Below are positions 35,561 through 44,716 of a DNA stretch of 64,000 bases, one piece after another (the stretch's first letter is position 1; the number at the start of each line of letters is the position of its first letter). The stretch is taken from assembly GCA_900551855.1 (NCBI GenBank), contig URXM01000006.1, positions 1 through 64,000 on the forward strand, read 5' to 3'. The notes below the pieces were generated by a model. It did not search any database. It worked only from the letters and a program-made list of their open reading frames with translations, and had not been told where the DNA came from. Position numbers and translations under genes: made by a program. Origin of the DNA: an uncultured Eubacteriales bacterium (GTDB lineage Bacteria > Bacillota > Clostridia > Christensenellales > UBA1242).

Positions 35561-35565
35561 TTTTT

Positions 35566-36303
35566 CTAAACATATTCAACATTTTTTAGGTATAAACCAC
35601 ATGCCGGCATAGTCTGTCCAGAGTTGTTTCTGTTGCCAGTTTCCAAGGCATTTTTCACCCTTTCAACAGACAATTTTCCGCGTCCCACATCAAGCAAAGT
35701 CCCTACAATAATTCTTACCATATTGTATAAAAAACCGTTTCCGCACACCAAAAAAGTGTACATTCTGTTTTTTTTGTTGATTTTTAAATCATAAATTTCT
35801 CTTTCAAAATTTGTCACACTTGCATCAGAATTGCAAAAGCCTTTGAAGTTGTGTTTGCCAATCAAAAGTTTTGCCACTTCTCTCATTTTTTCAATGTCAA
35901 CTTTATATGGATAGTAAGCAATCAAAGAATTGTTTATAGCACCTCGTTCGCCTCCCACACAAACAATATATTTGTAAGTTTTTCTCTTTGCAGAGAACCT
36001 TGCCTGAAAGTTTTGATCAACTTCCTCAACCTTTTTTATGAAGATATCTTTTGGTAGCAAATCGTTCAACGCAATCTTAAAATTTTTAGTTGGCATAATG
36101 TTTGAAGTTTGAACACTTGCAACTTGTCCAAGAGCATGAACCCCTTTGTCAGTCCTTCCACTTCCTTCAACAGAAACATTCTCCCCTGTAAGTGTCAAAA
36201 ACGCTTTTTCAATTTCCTCTTGCACCGTCCTGCAATTTTTCTGTTTTTGCCAGCCAAAGAATTCGGCACCATTATATTCAATTGTAAGTTTCAAATTTCT
36301 CAT
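35566..36303 (-). CDS. truA: tRNA pseudouridine synthase A
   Basis: This 245-residue enzyme makes pseudouridine at positions 38-40 of the tRNA anticodon arm. It has the N-terminal strand LTIEYNGAEFFGWQKQKN, the catalytic Asp in GRTDKGVHALGQ, RKTYKYIV, and the late RNFLYNMVRIIVGTLLDVG-type motif (FLYNMVRIIVGT). The length is typical. Stop is directly followed by the truncated kinase-like remnant. Divergent from nifJ. Confidence 0.93.
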   Translation of the reverse strand: MRNLKLTIEYNGAEFFGWQKQKNCRTVQEEIEKAFLTLTGENVSVEGSGRTDKGVHALGQVASVQTSNIMPTKNFKIALNDLLPKDIFIKKVEEVDQNFQARFSAKRKTYKYIVCVGGERGAINNSLIAYYPYKVDIEKMREVAKLLIGKHNFKGFCNSDASVTNFEREIYDLKINKKNRMYTFLVCGNGFLYNMVRIIVGTLLDVGRGKLSVERVKNALETGNRNNSGQTMPACGLYLKNVEYV

Positions 36304-36445
36304 ATTTATATTTTACTAAAAATATATTTAATAATCAAATAAATAAGCAAAATAAATTTGACTAAAAATCTTAAAAGATTTAAACTAAAATTGTCTTAAG
36401 AATATTTTTCTTGAATCAACAAAATTAAATACAAAGGAGTTATAT

Positions 36446-39400
36446 ATGAAAAAAGTTGTAGATGGAAACACCGCCACAGCGATGGTGGCATACAAACTGT
36501 CAGAGGTAATTCCAATTTATCCTATCACCCCATCATCTCCAATGGCAGAATACTGTGATGGACAAGTTTCAAGCGGTAAGAAAAACATTTTTGGAGAACT
36601 TCCTACACTTATCGAAATGCAGGCAGAAAGTGGTGTTGCTGGGACTTTGCACGGAAGCCTTTGCGCTGGTGCAATGACAACAACTTTTACATCAAGTCAA
36701 GGACTTCTTTTGATGATACCAAATCTTTATAAACTTGCCGGAGAACACTTGCCTTGTGTAATCCATGTTGCAGCAAGAGCATTGGCTACTCATGCTCTCT
36801 CAATCTTTGGTGATCACAGCGATGTTATGGCAACAAGACAAACTGGTTGCATTCTCTTGTCTTCTGCATCTGTTCAACAAGCACACGACTTTGCACTCAT
36901 TGCACATGTGCTTGCATATAAAACTTCTTTGCCAGTTATACACTTCTTTGATGGATTTAGAACATCTCACGAAATTCAAAAAATAGACGCAGTAAGTGAT
37001 GATGTCATAAATGCAATGCTCCCAGAAGAAGAAATCAAAAAATTTAGAGCAGGTAGAATGACTCCTGATGCTCCTTATCAAAAAGGAACAGCACAAAACC
37101 CTGATGTATTCTTCCAAAACAGAGAGGCATCTTCCCCTGCCTATGTAAATGTTTACAAAACTTTGAAAGAAATTTTAAAACAATTTGCTTCACTCACAGG
37201 ACGCAAATATTCTCCTTTTGACCTTATCGGAACAAAGAAGCCTAAAAATGTCATCGTAAGCATGGGCTCTTCTTGTGAAACGATTGAAGAAGTACTTGAA
37301 AGCGACAAAAAACTTTCCAAAGATGTCGCACTTATAAATTTGCATTTGTATCGTCCTTTTGACTATAAAGAGTTCTCAAAATTCTTGCCTGACACAGTTG
37401 AAAAGATAATCGTTCTTGACAGAACAAAAGAATGTGGAGCAAGAGAACCTCTTTATCTTGATGTAGTCACAGCATTAAAAGACAGACCAAACATCAAAAT
37501 TGTTGGTGGAAGATACGGACTTGGCGGAAAAGAATTTACTCCTGCAATGGTCAAAGCAGTGATCGAAAATTTTGAAACAATGAAAGACAACTTTACAGTT
37601 GGCATCACAGATGATGTTTCAAATTCTTCTTTGCCACTTGAAACATATCATTCAAATATCAAAACTTTCCAAATGAAATTCTTTGGCTTAGGCTCTGACG
37701 GAACAGTGTCTGCAAGCAAGAGCACAATCAAAATTTTGGGAGACGAACTTGACAAATATGTTCAAGGCTATTTTGAATATGACAGCAAGAAGAGTGGAAG
37801 TTTGACTCGCTCCCATGTCAGAGTAAGCGACAAGCCAATCAAAAGCACTTACCTTGTTCAAAATGCCGACATCATAACAATAAGCAACTTCTCATTTGTT
37901 CATAAATACAACTGTCTTGAAGGATTGAAGGAAAAAGGAAAGGTACTTATCAACACAGTTTTCAAAGCAGATGAAGTTGACAAAGTCTTGCCTGATATCT
38001 ACAAAAAGATTTTGCAAGATAAAAGAGCAACTTTGTATGTTATCGACGCTCAAAAAATTGCTGAAAGTGTTGGTCTTGGAAACAAAATCAATATGGTAAT
38101 GCAAACAGCACTTTTCAAGACTTCTCAAATTATACCTTTTGCAGATGCCAAAGAACAAATTCAAAAATATATCAAAAAGACATTCTCTAAAAAAGGTCAA
38201 AAAGTTGTTAACAAAAACTTGAAAGCCGTTGAACTTTCAGAAAACGGAATTGAGAAAGTTGATATAAGCAAGTTTACATTTAAAGGTATAAATTTGGAAG
38301 AGAAGAACCTTTCAGACAAATTCTACCAAACAATAATGAAACCAATTGAAAAACTTGAAGGAGACAACCTCCCTGTTTCTGTTTTTGACAAAGCAGGAGT
38401 CATTCCATCAGGGACAGCAGAGTTTGAAAAAAGAGGTATTGCTGCTCATTTGCCTTTGTGGATACCTAAAAATTGTATTCAATGCGGTCAATGCATAATC
38501 TCATGTCCACACAATGCTATTCGCCCAGTTTTGGTTAAAGGCGAAACACCAGAAGAAATTGAATTTGCAAATGCTTATGGTATGAATGGATACTATTATC
38601 GCATTCAAGTAAGTCCAGAAGATTGCACTGGCTGTGGTGTTTGTGCAAATGTTTGCCCTGCAAAAGACAAAGCGCTTGTTATGAAAATGGCAAACGAAAA
38701 TTTGGAAAAAGAAAAGAAAAATTACGAAATTTTGAAGACTGTAAAAACAGAAAAAGAAACACCTTTCTCAACAGACTTGCCAAAAGGTTTGCAGTTTAAA
38801 GATTGTTATTTCGGTTTCTCTGGTGCATGTGGTGGTTGTGGTGAAACTCCATACATCAAACTTGCAACAACCCTCTTTGGAAAAGAAATGGTCATTGCAA
38901 ACGCAACAGGATGCTCAAGCATTTATGGTGGTTCTTATCCATCTTGCCCTTATCTTAAAGATGAAGAAGGCAAAGGTCCAGCGTGGGCAAATTCCCTTTT
39001 TGAAGACAACGCAGAATTTGGTCTTGGAATAAAACTTGGAAGCAAATACGGTGCAAAAGAAAAACAAAGTGTTTGGATTATTGGTGGAGATGGCTGGGCT
39101 TATGACATCGGCTATGGCGGTCTTGATCATGTTTTGAACGGAAAAGAAAATGTCAACATTTTAGTTCTTGACACAGAAGTTTACTCAAACACAGGTGGAC
39201 AAGCATCAAAAGCCACCCCAAGAGGTGCAATGGTTAAGTTTGCAAACTCTGGAAAACAGACCAAGAAGAAAGACTTGGTTGCACTTGCTATCGCTTCAAA
39301 AAATTGCTATGTTGCACAGGTGAGCCTTGGAGCAAACATGAATCAATGTATCAAAGCTTTCAAAGAAGCAGAGCAATTTGACGGCCCAAGTTTGATAGTC

Positions 39401-39703
39401 GCCTACGCCCCATGTATCAATCACGGATTTGATATGTCTCAATCAAGTGCAGAAATGAAAAAAGCTGTTGAATGTGGTTATTGGTCACTTTTGAGATACA
39501 ACCCAAAGACAAACAACTTGTCAATCGACAGCACAAGCGACTTTGATAAGTATGAAGATTATCTCAACGGTGAAACTCGTTTCAGCGCAATCAAAGAACT
39601 CAAAGGTGAAGAGGCTGAAAAGCTTTTAAATGAGAGCAAACAAGACGCAGAAGAGAGATTGGAAACAATCAAGAAATTCATAAAAGACGATCAAAATGCG
39701 TAA
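36446..39703 (+). CDS. nifJ: Pyruvate:ferredoxin (flavodoxin) oxidoreductase
   Basis: This 1085-residue single-chain PFOR oxidises pyruvate plus CoA to acetyl-CoA, CO2 and reduced ferredoxin. It has the N-terminal pyrimidine domain (YPITPSSPMAE), a domain with GRYGLGGKEFTP, a bacterial ferredoxin insert with two clusters (CIQCGQCIISCP; CTGCGVCANVCP, about residues 675-740), and the TPP domain (ACGGCGETPY; GGDGWAYDIGYGG; NTGGQASKATP). It is some 80-90 residues shorter than most clostridial PFOR (about 1170), mainly from a reduced C terminus. The ATG at 36446 has AAAGGAG upstream. An inverted repeat (AAATCTT / AAGATTT, 36366-36381) lies in the upstream region and could be a regulatory site. This indicates an anaerobic fermentative metabolism. 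Confidence 0.95.
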   Translation: MKKVVDGNTATAMVAYKLSEVIPIYPITPSSPMAEYCDGQVSSGKKNIFGELPTLIEMQAESGVAGTLHGSLCAGAMTTTFTSSQGLLLMIPNLYKLAGEHLPCVIHVAARALATHALSIFGDHSDVMATRQTGCILLSSASVQQAHDFALIAHVLAYKTSLPVIHFFDGFRTSHEIQKIDAVSDDVINAMLPEEEIKKFRAGRMTPDAPYQKGTAQNPDVFFQNREASSPAYVNVYKTLKEILKQFASLTGRKYSPFDLIGTKKPKNVIVSMGSSCETIEEVLESDKKLSKDVALINLHLYRPFDYKEFSKFLPDTVEKIIVLDRTKECGAREPLYLDVVTALKDRPNIKIVGGRYGLGGKEFTPAMVKAVIENFETMKDNFTVGITDDVSNSSLPLETYHSNIKTFQMKFFGLGSDGTVSASKSTIKILGDELDKYVQGYFEYDSKKSGSLTRSHVRVSDKPIKSTYLVQNADIITISNFSFVHKYNCLEGLKEKGKVLINTVFKADEVDKVLPDIYKKILQDKRATLYVIDAQKIAESVGLGNKINMVMQTALFKTSQIIPFADAKEQIQKYIKKTFSKKGQKVVNKNLKAVELSENGIEKVDISKFTFKGINLEEKNLSDKFYQTIMKPIEKLEGDNLPVSVFDKAGVIPSGTAEFEKRGIAAHLPLWIPKNCIQCGQCIISCPHNAIRPVLVKGETPEEIEFANAYGMNGYYYRIQVSPEDCTGCGVCANVCPAKDKALVMKMANENLEKEKKNYEILKTVKTEKETPFSTDLPKGLQFKDCYFGFSGACGGCGETPYIKLATTLFGKEMVIANATGCSSIYGGSYPSCPYLKDEEGKGPAWANSLFEDNAEFGLGIKLGSKYGAKEKQSVWIIGGDGWAYDIGYGGLDHVLNGKENVNILVLDTEVYSNTGGQASKATPRGAMVKFANSGKQTKKKDLVALAIASKNCYVAQVSLGANMNQCIKAFKEAEQFDGPSLIVAYAPCINHGFDMSQSSAEMKKAVECGYWSLLRYNPKTNNLSIDSTSDFDKYEDYLNGETRFSAIKELKGEEAEKLLNESKQDAEERLETIKKFIKDDQNA

Positions 39704-39778
39704 AATAAATTTGACAAAAGAAGATAAATATTTTAAAATAACTAAATAAAATAAATTTTTTCGTAAAGGTTAAAAAAT

Positions 39779-40507
39779 ATGGATTTATTCAAAACTTGGC
39801 TGGTGGAAACACCTATAGCCCATAGAGGTTATCACGACAAAAATATACCAGAAAATTCTTTGGCTGCTTTTTCTAAAGCAATAGAAAAAGGCTATGCAAT
39901 AGAACTTGATGTTCAACTTTTAGCAGACGGAACTGTTGTAGTTTTTCACGATGATTCTTTGTCAAGAATGACAGGAAATGATGGATACATCAAATACTTA
40001 AACAAAGAAGATTTAAAAGTTTTGAAGCTTAAAGGCACAAAAGAGTATATCCCAACTTTTGAAGAAGTTTTAAAACTTGTAGATGGAAAAGTACCAATTT
40101 TGATTGAAATAAAAAATCAATACAAGGTCGGAAGTTTAGAGCAAAAAGTGATTGATATGTTGAAAGATTATGAAGGAGAATATGCCGTTCAATCTTTCAA
40201 TCCTTTCACACTTGGATATCTCAAAAAACATGCTCCAAACATTTTGAGAGGTCAACTTTCTGGAAGTTTCAAAAAAAGCAATTTGTCTTGGATAAAAAGA
40301 GTTTTGCTTAAAAAGATGAGATTCAACAAAAAAGTAAGTCAACCTGATTTCATCTCTTATGAAGCATCTGCTCTTCCAAACAGATTTGTCAAAAAGTATA
40401 AAAACCTTCCTCTCCTTGCTTGGACAGTAAGAAGCAAAGAAGAATATCTCAAAGTTATCAAATATTGTGATAACATAATCTTCGAAAAATTTGATCCGGA
40501 AATTTAA
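39779..40507 (+). CDS. Glycerophosphodiester phosphodiesterase
   Basis: This 242-residue GDPD TIM-barrel enzyme hydrolyses glycerophosphodiesters to glycerol 3-phosphate and alcohol. The catalytic His and metal ligands are visible: IAHRGYHDKNIPENSLAAF (HR and EN), AIELDVQLLADG (ExD) and VVVFHDDSLSRMTG (second His). No signal peptide, so it acts in the cytoplasm, unlike the periplasmic GlpQ. It follows nifJ by 75 nt on the same strand, but metabolic linkage is not evident. Its own terminator follows. Confidence 0.9.
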   Translation: MDLFKTWLVETPIAHRGYHDKNIPENSLAAFSKAIEKGYAIELDVQLLADGTVVVFHDDSLSRMTGNDGYIKYLNKEDLKVLKLKGTKEYIPTFEEVLKLVDGKVPILIEIKNQYKVGSLEQKVIDMLKDYEGEYAVQSFNPFTLGYLKKHAPNILRGQLSGSFKKSNLSWIKRVLLKKMRFNKKVSQPDFISYEASALPNRFVKKYKNLPLLAWTVRSKEEYLKVIKYCDNIIFEKFDPEI

Positions 40508-40523
40508 CAAAAAAATTTAAAAC

Positions 40524-40551
40524 AAAAAACACCAATTAAGGTGTTTTTTTG
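40524..40551. terminator. Terminator between the GDPD gene and glmS
   Basis: Stem AAAAACACC / GGTGTTTTT followed by T run on the plus strand; also usable for glmS on the minus strand. Confidence 0.78.
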
Positions 40552-40578
40552 TTGCAAAACTTAAAAGTCACATTTTTG

Positions 40579-42330
40579 TTATTCCACAGTGACAGACTTT
40601 GCAAGATTTCTTGGTTTGTCTGGATTATATCCCAATTTAACGGCATAATGAAAAGCCATAAGTTGCAGAGCAACAATGCTGACAATTGGCATAAAAAATT
40701 CTTCAAAACTTGGCACTTGCAAAAACATATCAACCTCAACGGAATGTTGAAAATTGGAAATAAGCAAAATTTTCCCTCCCCTTGCCTTGACTTCTTGAAT
40801 GTTGCTTTCTATTTTTTCTTTTAAACTTTTTTGCGTTGAAACGACAATGACAAGCGAATTTTCATCAATCAGTGCCAAAGTCCCGTGTTTAAGTTCTCCA
40901 CCAGCCAAACCTATGCAATTTATATAAGCAATTTCTTTCATCTTAAGTGCACCCTCAAGACTTGCAACATAGTCTTGCTCTCTGCCAATATAGAAGATGT
41001 TTTTAAACTTATAAACAAAATTTAAAACTTCTTCATTTAACTCTTGAATATCAAACGATAAAACAAATTTTTTTAGATTCTCCTGTAAGCTCAAATTCCC
41101 TGACATCTTTATTGCAAAAATCAACAGCGTAAAAACTTGTGCCACATAAGCCTTGGTTGAAGCGACTGCCACTTCTTTCCCTGCAAAAGTCGGCAAAACC
41201 ACATCTGCCAATTTATTTAAAGAGCAGTAAGGGACATTTGTGACGCACATTGTATCCAATCCCTTTTCTTTTACCAAATTTGCACACGCAATAGTGTCTG
41301 CAGTTTCTCCACTTTGACTGACAAAAACATAAAGACAATTTTTACTTAAAATGTTGTTGTCATAACGAAACTCACTTGCAATGGAAACTTTGCAATCTTT
41401 ATGGCAAAATTGTTGTATATATCTTGCCCCCATAAGACCACTGTGATAAGCCGTTCCACAAGCAATAAAATGAAAACTTTTATATTTCTTCAATTTTTCG
41501 AAATCAATATTGGAACAAACATCTTCTGACATATACTTAAAATAAGTTTTTTTCAAAACAACAGACTGCTCTTTTATCTCTTTCAACATAAAAAATTTTT
41601 CATTAAGGTTCTCTTCACAAAATTCAAAATCATTTATAAAAATAGGTTCTTTCTTAATTTTTTCGCCGTTTTTATTGTAAAAAACAATATTCTTCCCAGT
41701 CATTACAGCAAATTCATCATCTTCCAGAATAAAACATTTTTCAAACTTATTGACAAAAACAGACAAATCACTTGATGCCATACAAGATTTGCCATCACAC
41801 GCCACCATAAGAGGACTTTTTCTCTTGGCTACAAAAATCTTGTTGCTGTTTTTGTTTATTAGCGCAACCGCATAGCTTCCTTTAACCAATTTGCAAGCAT
41901 CAATAAGTTTTTTGATAACTGTTCCTTTTTGTTTTGCTATCAAATTGACAAAAACTTCTGTGTCGGTCTGAGAATAAAATTTAACTTCTTCCAAATATTT
42001 CTTTGCCAAATCTTCATAGTTTTCAATTATTCCATTATGCACCAAAGCAAACTCTTTATTCTCTGAAATGTGTGGATGAGCATTCGCTTCACTGACCACA
42101 CCGTGAGTCGCCCATCTTGTATGTCCAATCACGATGTTTGAACTGTTTTTTTTATTTATTTTTTTCTCTAAATTTGCAATTTGCCCTACACTTTTTATCA
42201 GCTTGATTTGTTTATTTTCCAAAAAAGCGATTCCACTTGAATCATAACCTCTATATTCCAATTTTTTGAGTCCGTCAACAACATTTGATATCTCGTTAAC
42301 ATTTCCTATTGCACTACAAATACCGCACAT
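40579..42330 (-). CDS. glmS: Glutamine--fructose-6-phosphate aminotransferase
   Basis: This 583-residue enzyme makes glucosamine 6-phosphate for cell-wall precursors. I take the start at 42330 so that the nucleophile Cys2 follows the Met (MCGICSAIGN); AGGAG lies upstream. The class II glutaminase domain has RGYDSSGIAF, GHTRWATHG and the HNGIIENYEDL loop. Two SIS isomerase domains follow (CGTAYHSGL, VSQSGETADT; AGGELKHGTLALID) and the C terminus ends PRNLAKSVTVE as expected. The transcript leader is under about 70 nt, so there is no room for a glmS ribozyme. Confidence 0.95.
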   Translation of the reverse strand: MCGICSAIGNVNEISNVVDGLKKLEYRGYDSSGIAFLENKQIKLIKSVGQIANLEKKINKKNSSNIVIGHTRWATHGVVSEANAHPHISENKEFALVHNGIIENYEDLAKKYLEEVKFYSQTDTEVFVNLIAKQKGTVIKKLIDACKLVKGSYAVALINKNSNKIFVAKRKSPLMVACDGKSCMASSDLSVFVNKFEKCFILEDDEFAVMTGKNIVFYNKNGEKIKKEPIFINDFEFCEENLNEKFFMLKEIKEQSVVLKKTYFKYMSEDVCSNIDFEKLKKYKSFHFIACGTAYHSGLMGARYIQQFCHKDCKVSIASEFRYDNNILSKNCLYVFVSQSGETADTIACANLVKEKGLDTMCVTNVPYCSLNKLADVVLPTFAGKEVAVASTKAYVAQVFTLLIFAIKMSGNLSLQENLKKFVLSFDIQELNEEVLNFVYKFKNIFYIGREQDYVASLEGALKMKEIAYINCIGLAGGELKHGTLALIDENSLVIVVSTQKSLKEKIESNIQEVKARGGKILLISNFQHSVEVDMFLQVPSFEEFFMPIVSIVALQLMAFHYAVKLGYNPDKPRNLAKSVTVE

Positions 42331-42396
42331 AAATTCTCCTAAACGCACAAGACAGTGCCTTTATCTTATATGCTCTGTTTGAAGCAACAGTGAAAA

Positions 42397-42423
42397 AAAG
42401 ATAGACATTTCGTCTATCTTTTA
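42397..42423 (-). terminator. rsmD terminator
   Basis: Perfect stem AAAAGATAGAC / GTCTATCTTTT with a 5-nt loop, overlapping the rsmD stop and separating it from glmS. Confidence 0.8.
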
Positions 42424-42951
42424 TCTCAAATAAGTCAATGTAATATTCCCATATTTTTTCTCATCAAAAACTTCAAAATTTTGATAATCAAATGTGTCTT
42501 TGCTGTCGTGTTCACAAACGATTATTCCTTCATCAGCTAAAAGATCTTTTTCATAAATCTTGGCCAAGACTTTTTCATAAAGTCCGCTTTTGTATGGTGG
42601 ATCAAGAATAATCAAGTCAAATTTTTCTTCGCACTTGTCCAAAAAAATAAGTGCATCACATTTGAAAACTTTGGTATCTATCCCCATATTTTTCAAATTG
42701 GCTTTTGTCATTTCAACGCTTCTGATATCTTTATCAACAAACACAACTTTCTCAGCGCCACGACTCAACGCTTCAATCCCCATTGCACCTGTTCCGCAAA
42801 ACAGATCCAAAACATTTTTACCAGGCAAGAAAAATTGTAGTTTAACAAAAAGAGCCTGCCTAACTTTGTCCATTGTAGGTCTTATATGGTCATATTTATT
42901 TTCAAGCAGTTTCCTGCCTTTAAATTTTCCAGAATCAATTCTCATACTCAT
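42421..42951 (-). CDS. rsmD: 16S rRNA (guanine966-N2)-methyltransferase RsmD
   Basis: This is a Rossmann-fold SAM-dependent methyltransferase of 176 residues from the ATG at 42951 (MSMRIDSG). Motifs are RIDSGKFKGRKL and RPTMDKVRQALF (RNA binding), LDLFCGTGAMGIEALSRGA (SAM), FVDKD, and LILDPPY (catalytic NPPY-type motif). The start has no visible Shine-Dalgarno sequence; the longer TTG-initiated frame adds residues with no family match. It follows alr by about 53 nt on the same strand and probably forms an operon with it. Confidence 0.9.
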   Translation of the reverse strand: MSMRIDSGKFKGRKLLENKYDHIRPTMDKVRQALFVKLQFFLPGKNVLDLFCGTGAMGIEALSRGAEKVVFVDKDIRSVEMTKANLKNMGIDTKVFKCDALIFLDKCEEKFDLIILDPPYKSGLYEKVLAKIYEKDLLADEGIIVCEHDSKDTFDYQNFEVFDEKKYGNITLTYLR

Positions 42952-43004
42952 AAAAATATGATAACATTTTTGCTCATAAAATGGCAAAGATTTAACGAAA
43001 AATG

Positions 43005-44003
43005 CTACAAAATCACCGTCTTACCACGAAAATTCGAAAAGCCAGTCAAAATTTCATACGGAATTGTTTCTATTTTATCCGCCAAATAATCAGCGTCAAA
43101 CATGCACAACACTTTATCTCCAACTTTGACATTTCCATCAACCTTAACAAAAAAAGCGTCCATACAAATATTCCCAAAACTTTGAAAATACTGACCGTTT
43201 ATTTGTACTTTAAATTTCCCACTCAAATTTCTTCTAAGCCCGTCTCCATATCCAACAGGGACTATCGCAAAATACCCGCCTCTCTTGACCTTGTATTTTT
43301 CTCCATAACCAATATACTCGCCCGATTTTGCATAAAAAACTTTGCTTACATAAGATTTTATTTTCATAACAGGTTTAAGCCCATTTTGCCCATATCCATA
43401 AAGCCCAATTCCCAATCTTATCATATCAAACTCAAAAGGATAACTAGAAATTCCACTTCCACCAAAACAAATCATAGCGTTTTGATTTATTTCGGATCTT
43501 AGCAACTGAAACCTCATATAGTTGCGAACAGTCTGTTTTTTATCTTCCAAACAATGAAAATGCGTGTAAATAGATTTCAATGTAATGTTTTTCTCTTCAA
43601 GCAAATCATTAACAATCCTTGCATTTAAAACATTCCCAGCGCCAAATCTATTCATTCCACAATTTATTTTCAAATGCATGTTTTCCTTTAGTCCATTGTT
43701 TAAACATTTTTTGATGTCAACTTCATCTTCAATCATAACTTCCAAATTGTGTTTCCTGCATTTTTTGAAGTCGAAAACCTTAGAACATACCAAGATCGGT
43801 TTTTGGCTTATCTTCCTTACCTCTACCCCTTCATCTACATTTGACACACCAAAATAATCTACTTTGTCATCAATCAATCTGACAACATCTTTCAATCCAT
43901 GTCCATAAGCGTTTGCCTTGACCATTGCACAAATTTTTTTTGAGTTGAAACAAGAAAGATTGAAAAATAAATTTTCTTTGCATATCAATTTCAAATTTTT
44001 CAT
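43005..44003 (-). CDS. alr: Alanine racemase
   Basis: This 332-residue PLP enzyme interconverts L- and D-alanine for peptidoglycan. The PLP lysine sits in MVKANAYGHG; other motifs are THFHCLEDK, RLGIGLYGYG and VPVGYGDGLRR, and the C-terminal beta domain holds the CMDAFFVKVDG turn. Slightly short (usual 360-390), mainly at the C terminus, which ends right after TGFSNFRGKTVIL. Divergent from the Arc-like gene, upstream of rsmD. Confidence 0.92.
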   Translation of the reverse strand: MKNLKLICKENLFFNLSCFNSKKICAMVKANAYGHGLKDVVRLIDDKVDYFGVSNVDEGVEVRKISQKPILVCSKVFDFKKCRKHNLEVMIEDEVDIKKCLNNGLKENMHLKINCGMNRFGAGNVLNARIVNDLLEEKNITLKSIYTHFHCLEDKKQTVRNYMRFQLLRSEINQNAMICFGGSGISSYPFEFDMIRLGIGLYGYGQNGLKPVMKIKSYVSKVFYAKSGEYIGYGEKYKVKRGGYFAIVPVGYGDGLRRNLSGKFKVQINGQYFQSFGNICMDAFFVKVDGNVKVGDKVLCMFDADYLADKIETIPYEILTGFSNFRGKTVIL

Positions 44004-44086
44004 AATATTTTATACATAAAATTTTTAAAAACTGTGAATAAATGTTTTAAAATAGTTGTGTGTTTTGTGTCGAAAAATAACACTAT

Positions 44087-44113
44087 TTGACGAAGAAGTG
44101 ACGTCATTTTTAA
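44087..44113 (+). promoter_or_regulatory. Putative operator/promoter of the Arc-like gene
   Basis: A perfect 8-bp palindrome TGACGTCA (44099-44106) lies between a -35-like TTGACG (44087-44092) and a weak -10. Placement in the spacer just ahead of a ribbon-helix-helix gene suggests an autoregulatory operator, which is an inference. Confidence 0.35.
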
Positions 44114-44158
44114 GTAATTTTGCTTAAATTCTTGTAAAATTCCTTTAAGGAGGTAAAT

Positions 44159-44341
44159 ATGAGTAATTTGCCAAGATACACATTGAGAATTCCTAATTCT
44201 TTACAACAAAAAATCAAATACACAGCAAATTTTAATGGTAGAAGCAAAAATAAAGAAATTGAAACAGCAATAAAAAGATATATAAATGATTTTGAAAGAT
44301 TGCATGGAAATATAGAAATCGACAACGAAGTAGAAGATTAA
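44159..44341 (+). CDS. Arc-family ribbon-helix-helix DNA-binding protein
   Basis: This 60-residue protein fits the Arc repressor pattern: LPRYTLRIPNSL (the DNA-contacting strand plus first helix start), KIKYTANFNGRSKNKEIETAIKRYI and an acidic tail. RHH proteins bind as dimers through the antiparallel strand. The SD AAGGAGG is very strong. No toxin partner follows; the next element is tRNA-Lys. It may be an autoregulator or a relic of the integrated region next door. Confidence 0.75.
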   Translation: MSNLPRYTLRIPNSLQQKIKYTANFNGRSKNKEIETAIKRYINDFERLHGNIEIDNEVED

Positions 44342-44367
44342 AAATTTAAGTAAAATCAAATTTTTGA

Positions 44368-44396
44368 TTGACAAGAACGATAATGTGTTGTATAAT
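44368..44396 (+). promoter_or_regulatory. tRNA-Lys promoter
   Basis: Perfect consensus TTGACA (44368-44373), 17-nt spacer and TATAAT (44391-44396), 39 nt ahead of the tRNA. Confidence 0.9.
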
Positions 44397-44435
44397 ACAC
44401 ATAGTTTTTTATTGGAGCAACAATAAAAAAGATAT

Positions 44436-44511
44436 GGGTTGCTAGCTCAGTTGGTAGAGCATTCGACTCTTAATCGAAGGGTCCGGGGTTCGAGCCCCCG
44501 GCAACCCACCA
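44436..44511 (+). tRNA. tRNA-Lys (anticodon CTT)
   Basis: A 76-nt cloverleaf with encoded CCA. The acceptor stem is GGGTTGC / GCAACCC; the D-arm has AGCTCAGTTGGTAGAGC; the anticodon loop CTCTTAA gives anticodon CTT (Lys, AAG codons); the T-arm is CCGGGGTTCGAGCCCCCGG. The last 11 nt (GCAACCCACCA) recur at 52749-52759, so this gene is the likely integration site of the adjoining 8.2 kb element. Confidence 0.97.
44501..44511 (+). repeat. Left att-like repeat (tRNA-Lys 3' end)
   Basis: GCAACCCACCA, the acceptor 3' strand, discriminator and CCA of tRNA-Lys. Confidence 0.6.
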
Positions 44512-44587
44512 TACAATATCTTGTTTAAAGGAATTTTTTATAACTAATTTTTGATTAAAATAGTCTAATTAAAAATAAAAAATGTAC

Positions 44588-44635
44588 AAAAAATAACTGG
44601 GGATTATTTATCATATATTTCCAGTTATTTTTTTT
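44588..44635. terminator. Hairpin between tRNA-Lys and the helicase gene
   Basis: Stem AAAATAACTGG / CCAGTTATTTT with a 20-nt loop and T-rich right side. It can end the tRNA transcript and, on the other strand, the helicase operon. The remaining intergenic sequence here is AT-rich with nothing else I can identify. Confidence 0.65.
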
Positions 44636-44716
44636 CATTTCAAAATCTTTCTTTATCACTTTTCTTTATTTATCATAAGATTTCAGCATAATTAAACTTT
44701 TCTCTAAAAATATATT

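Noticed and set aside
42331..42400. glmS ribozyme upstream of glmS
   Set aside because: The leader between the rsmD terminator and glmS is too short for the ribozyme and shows none of its conserved core.
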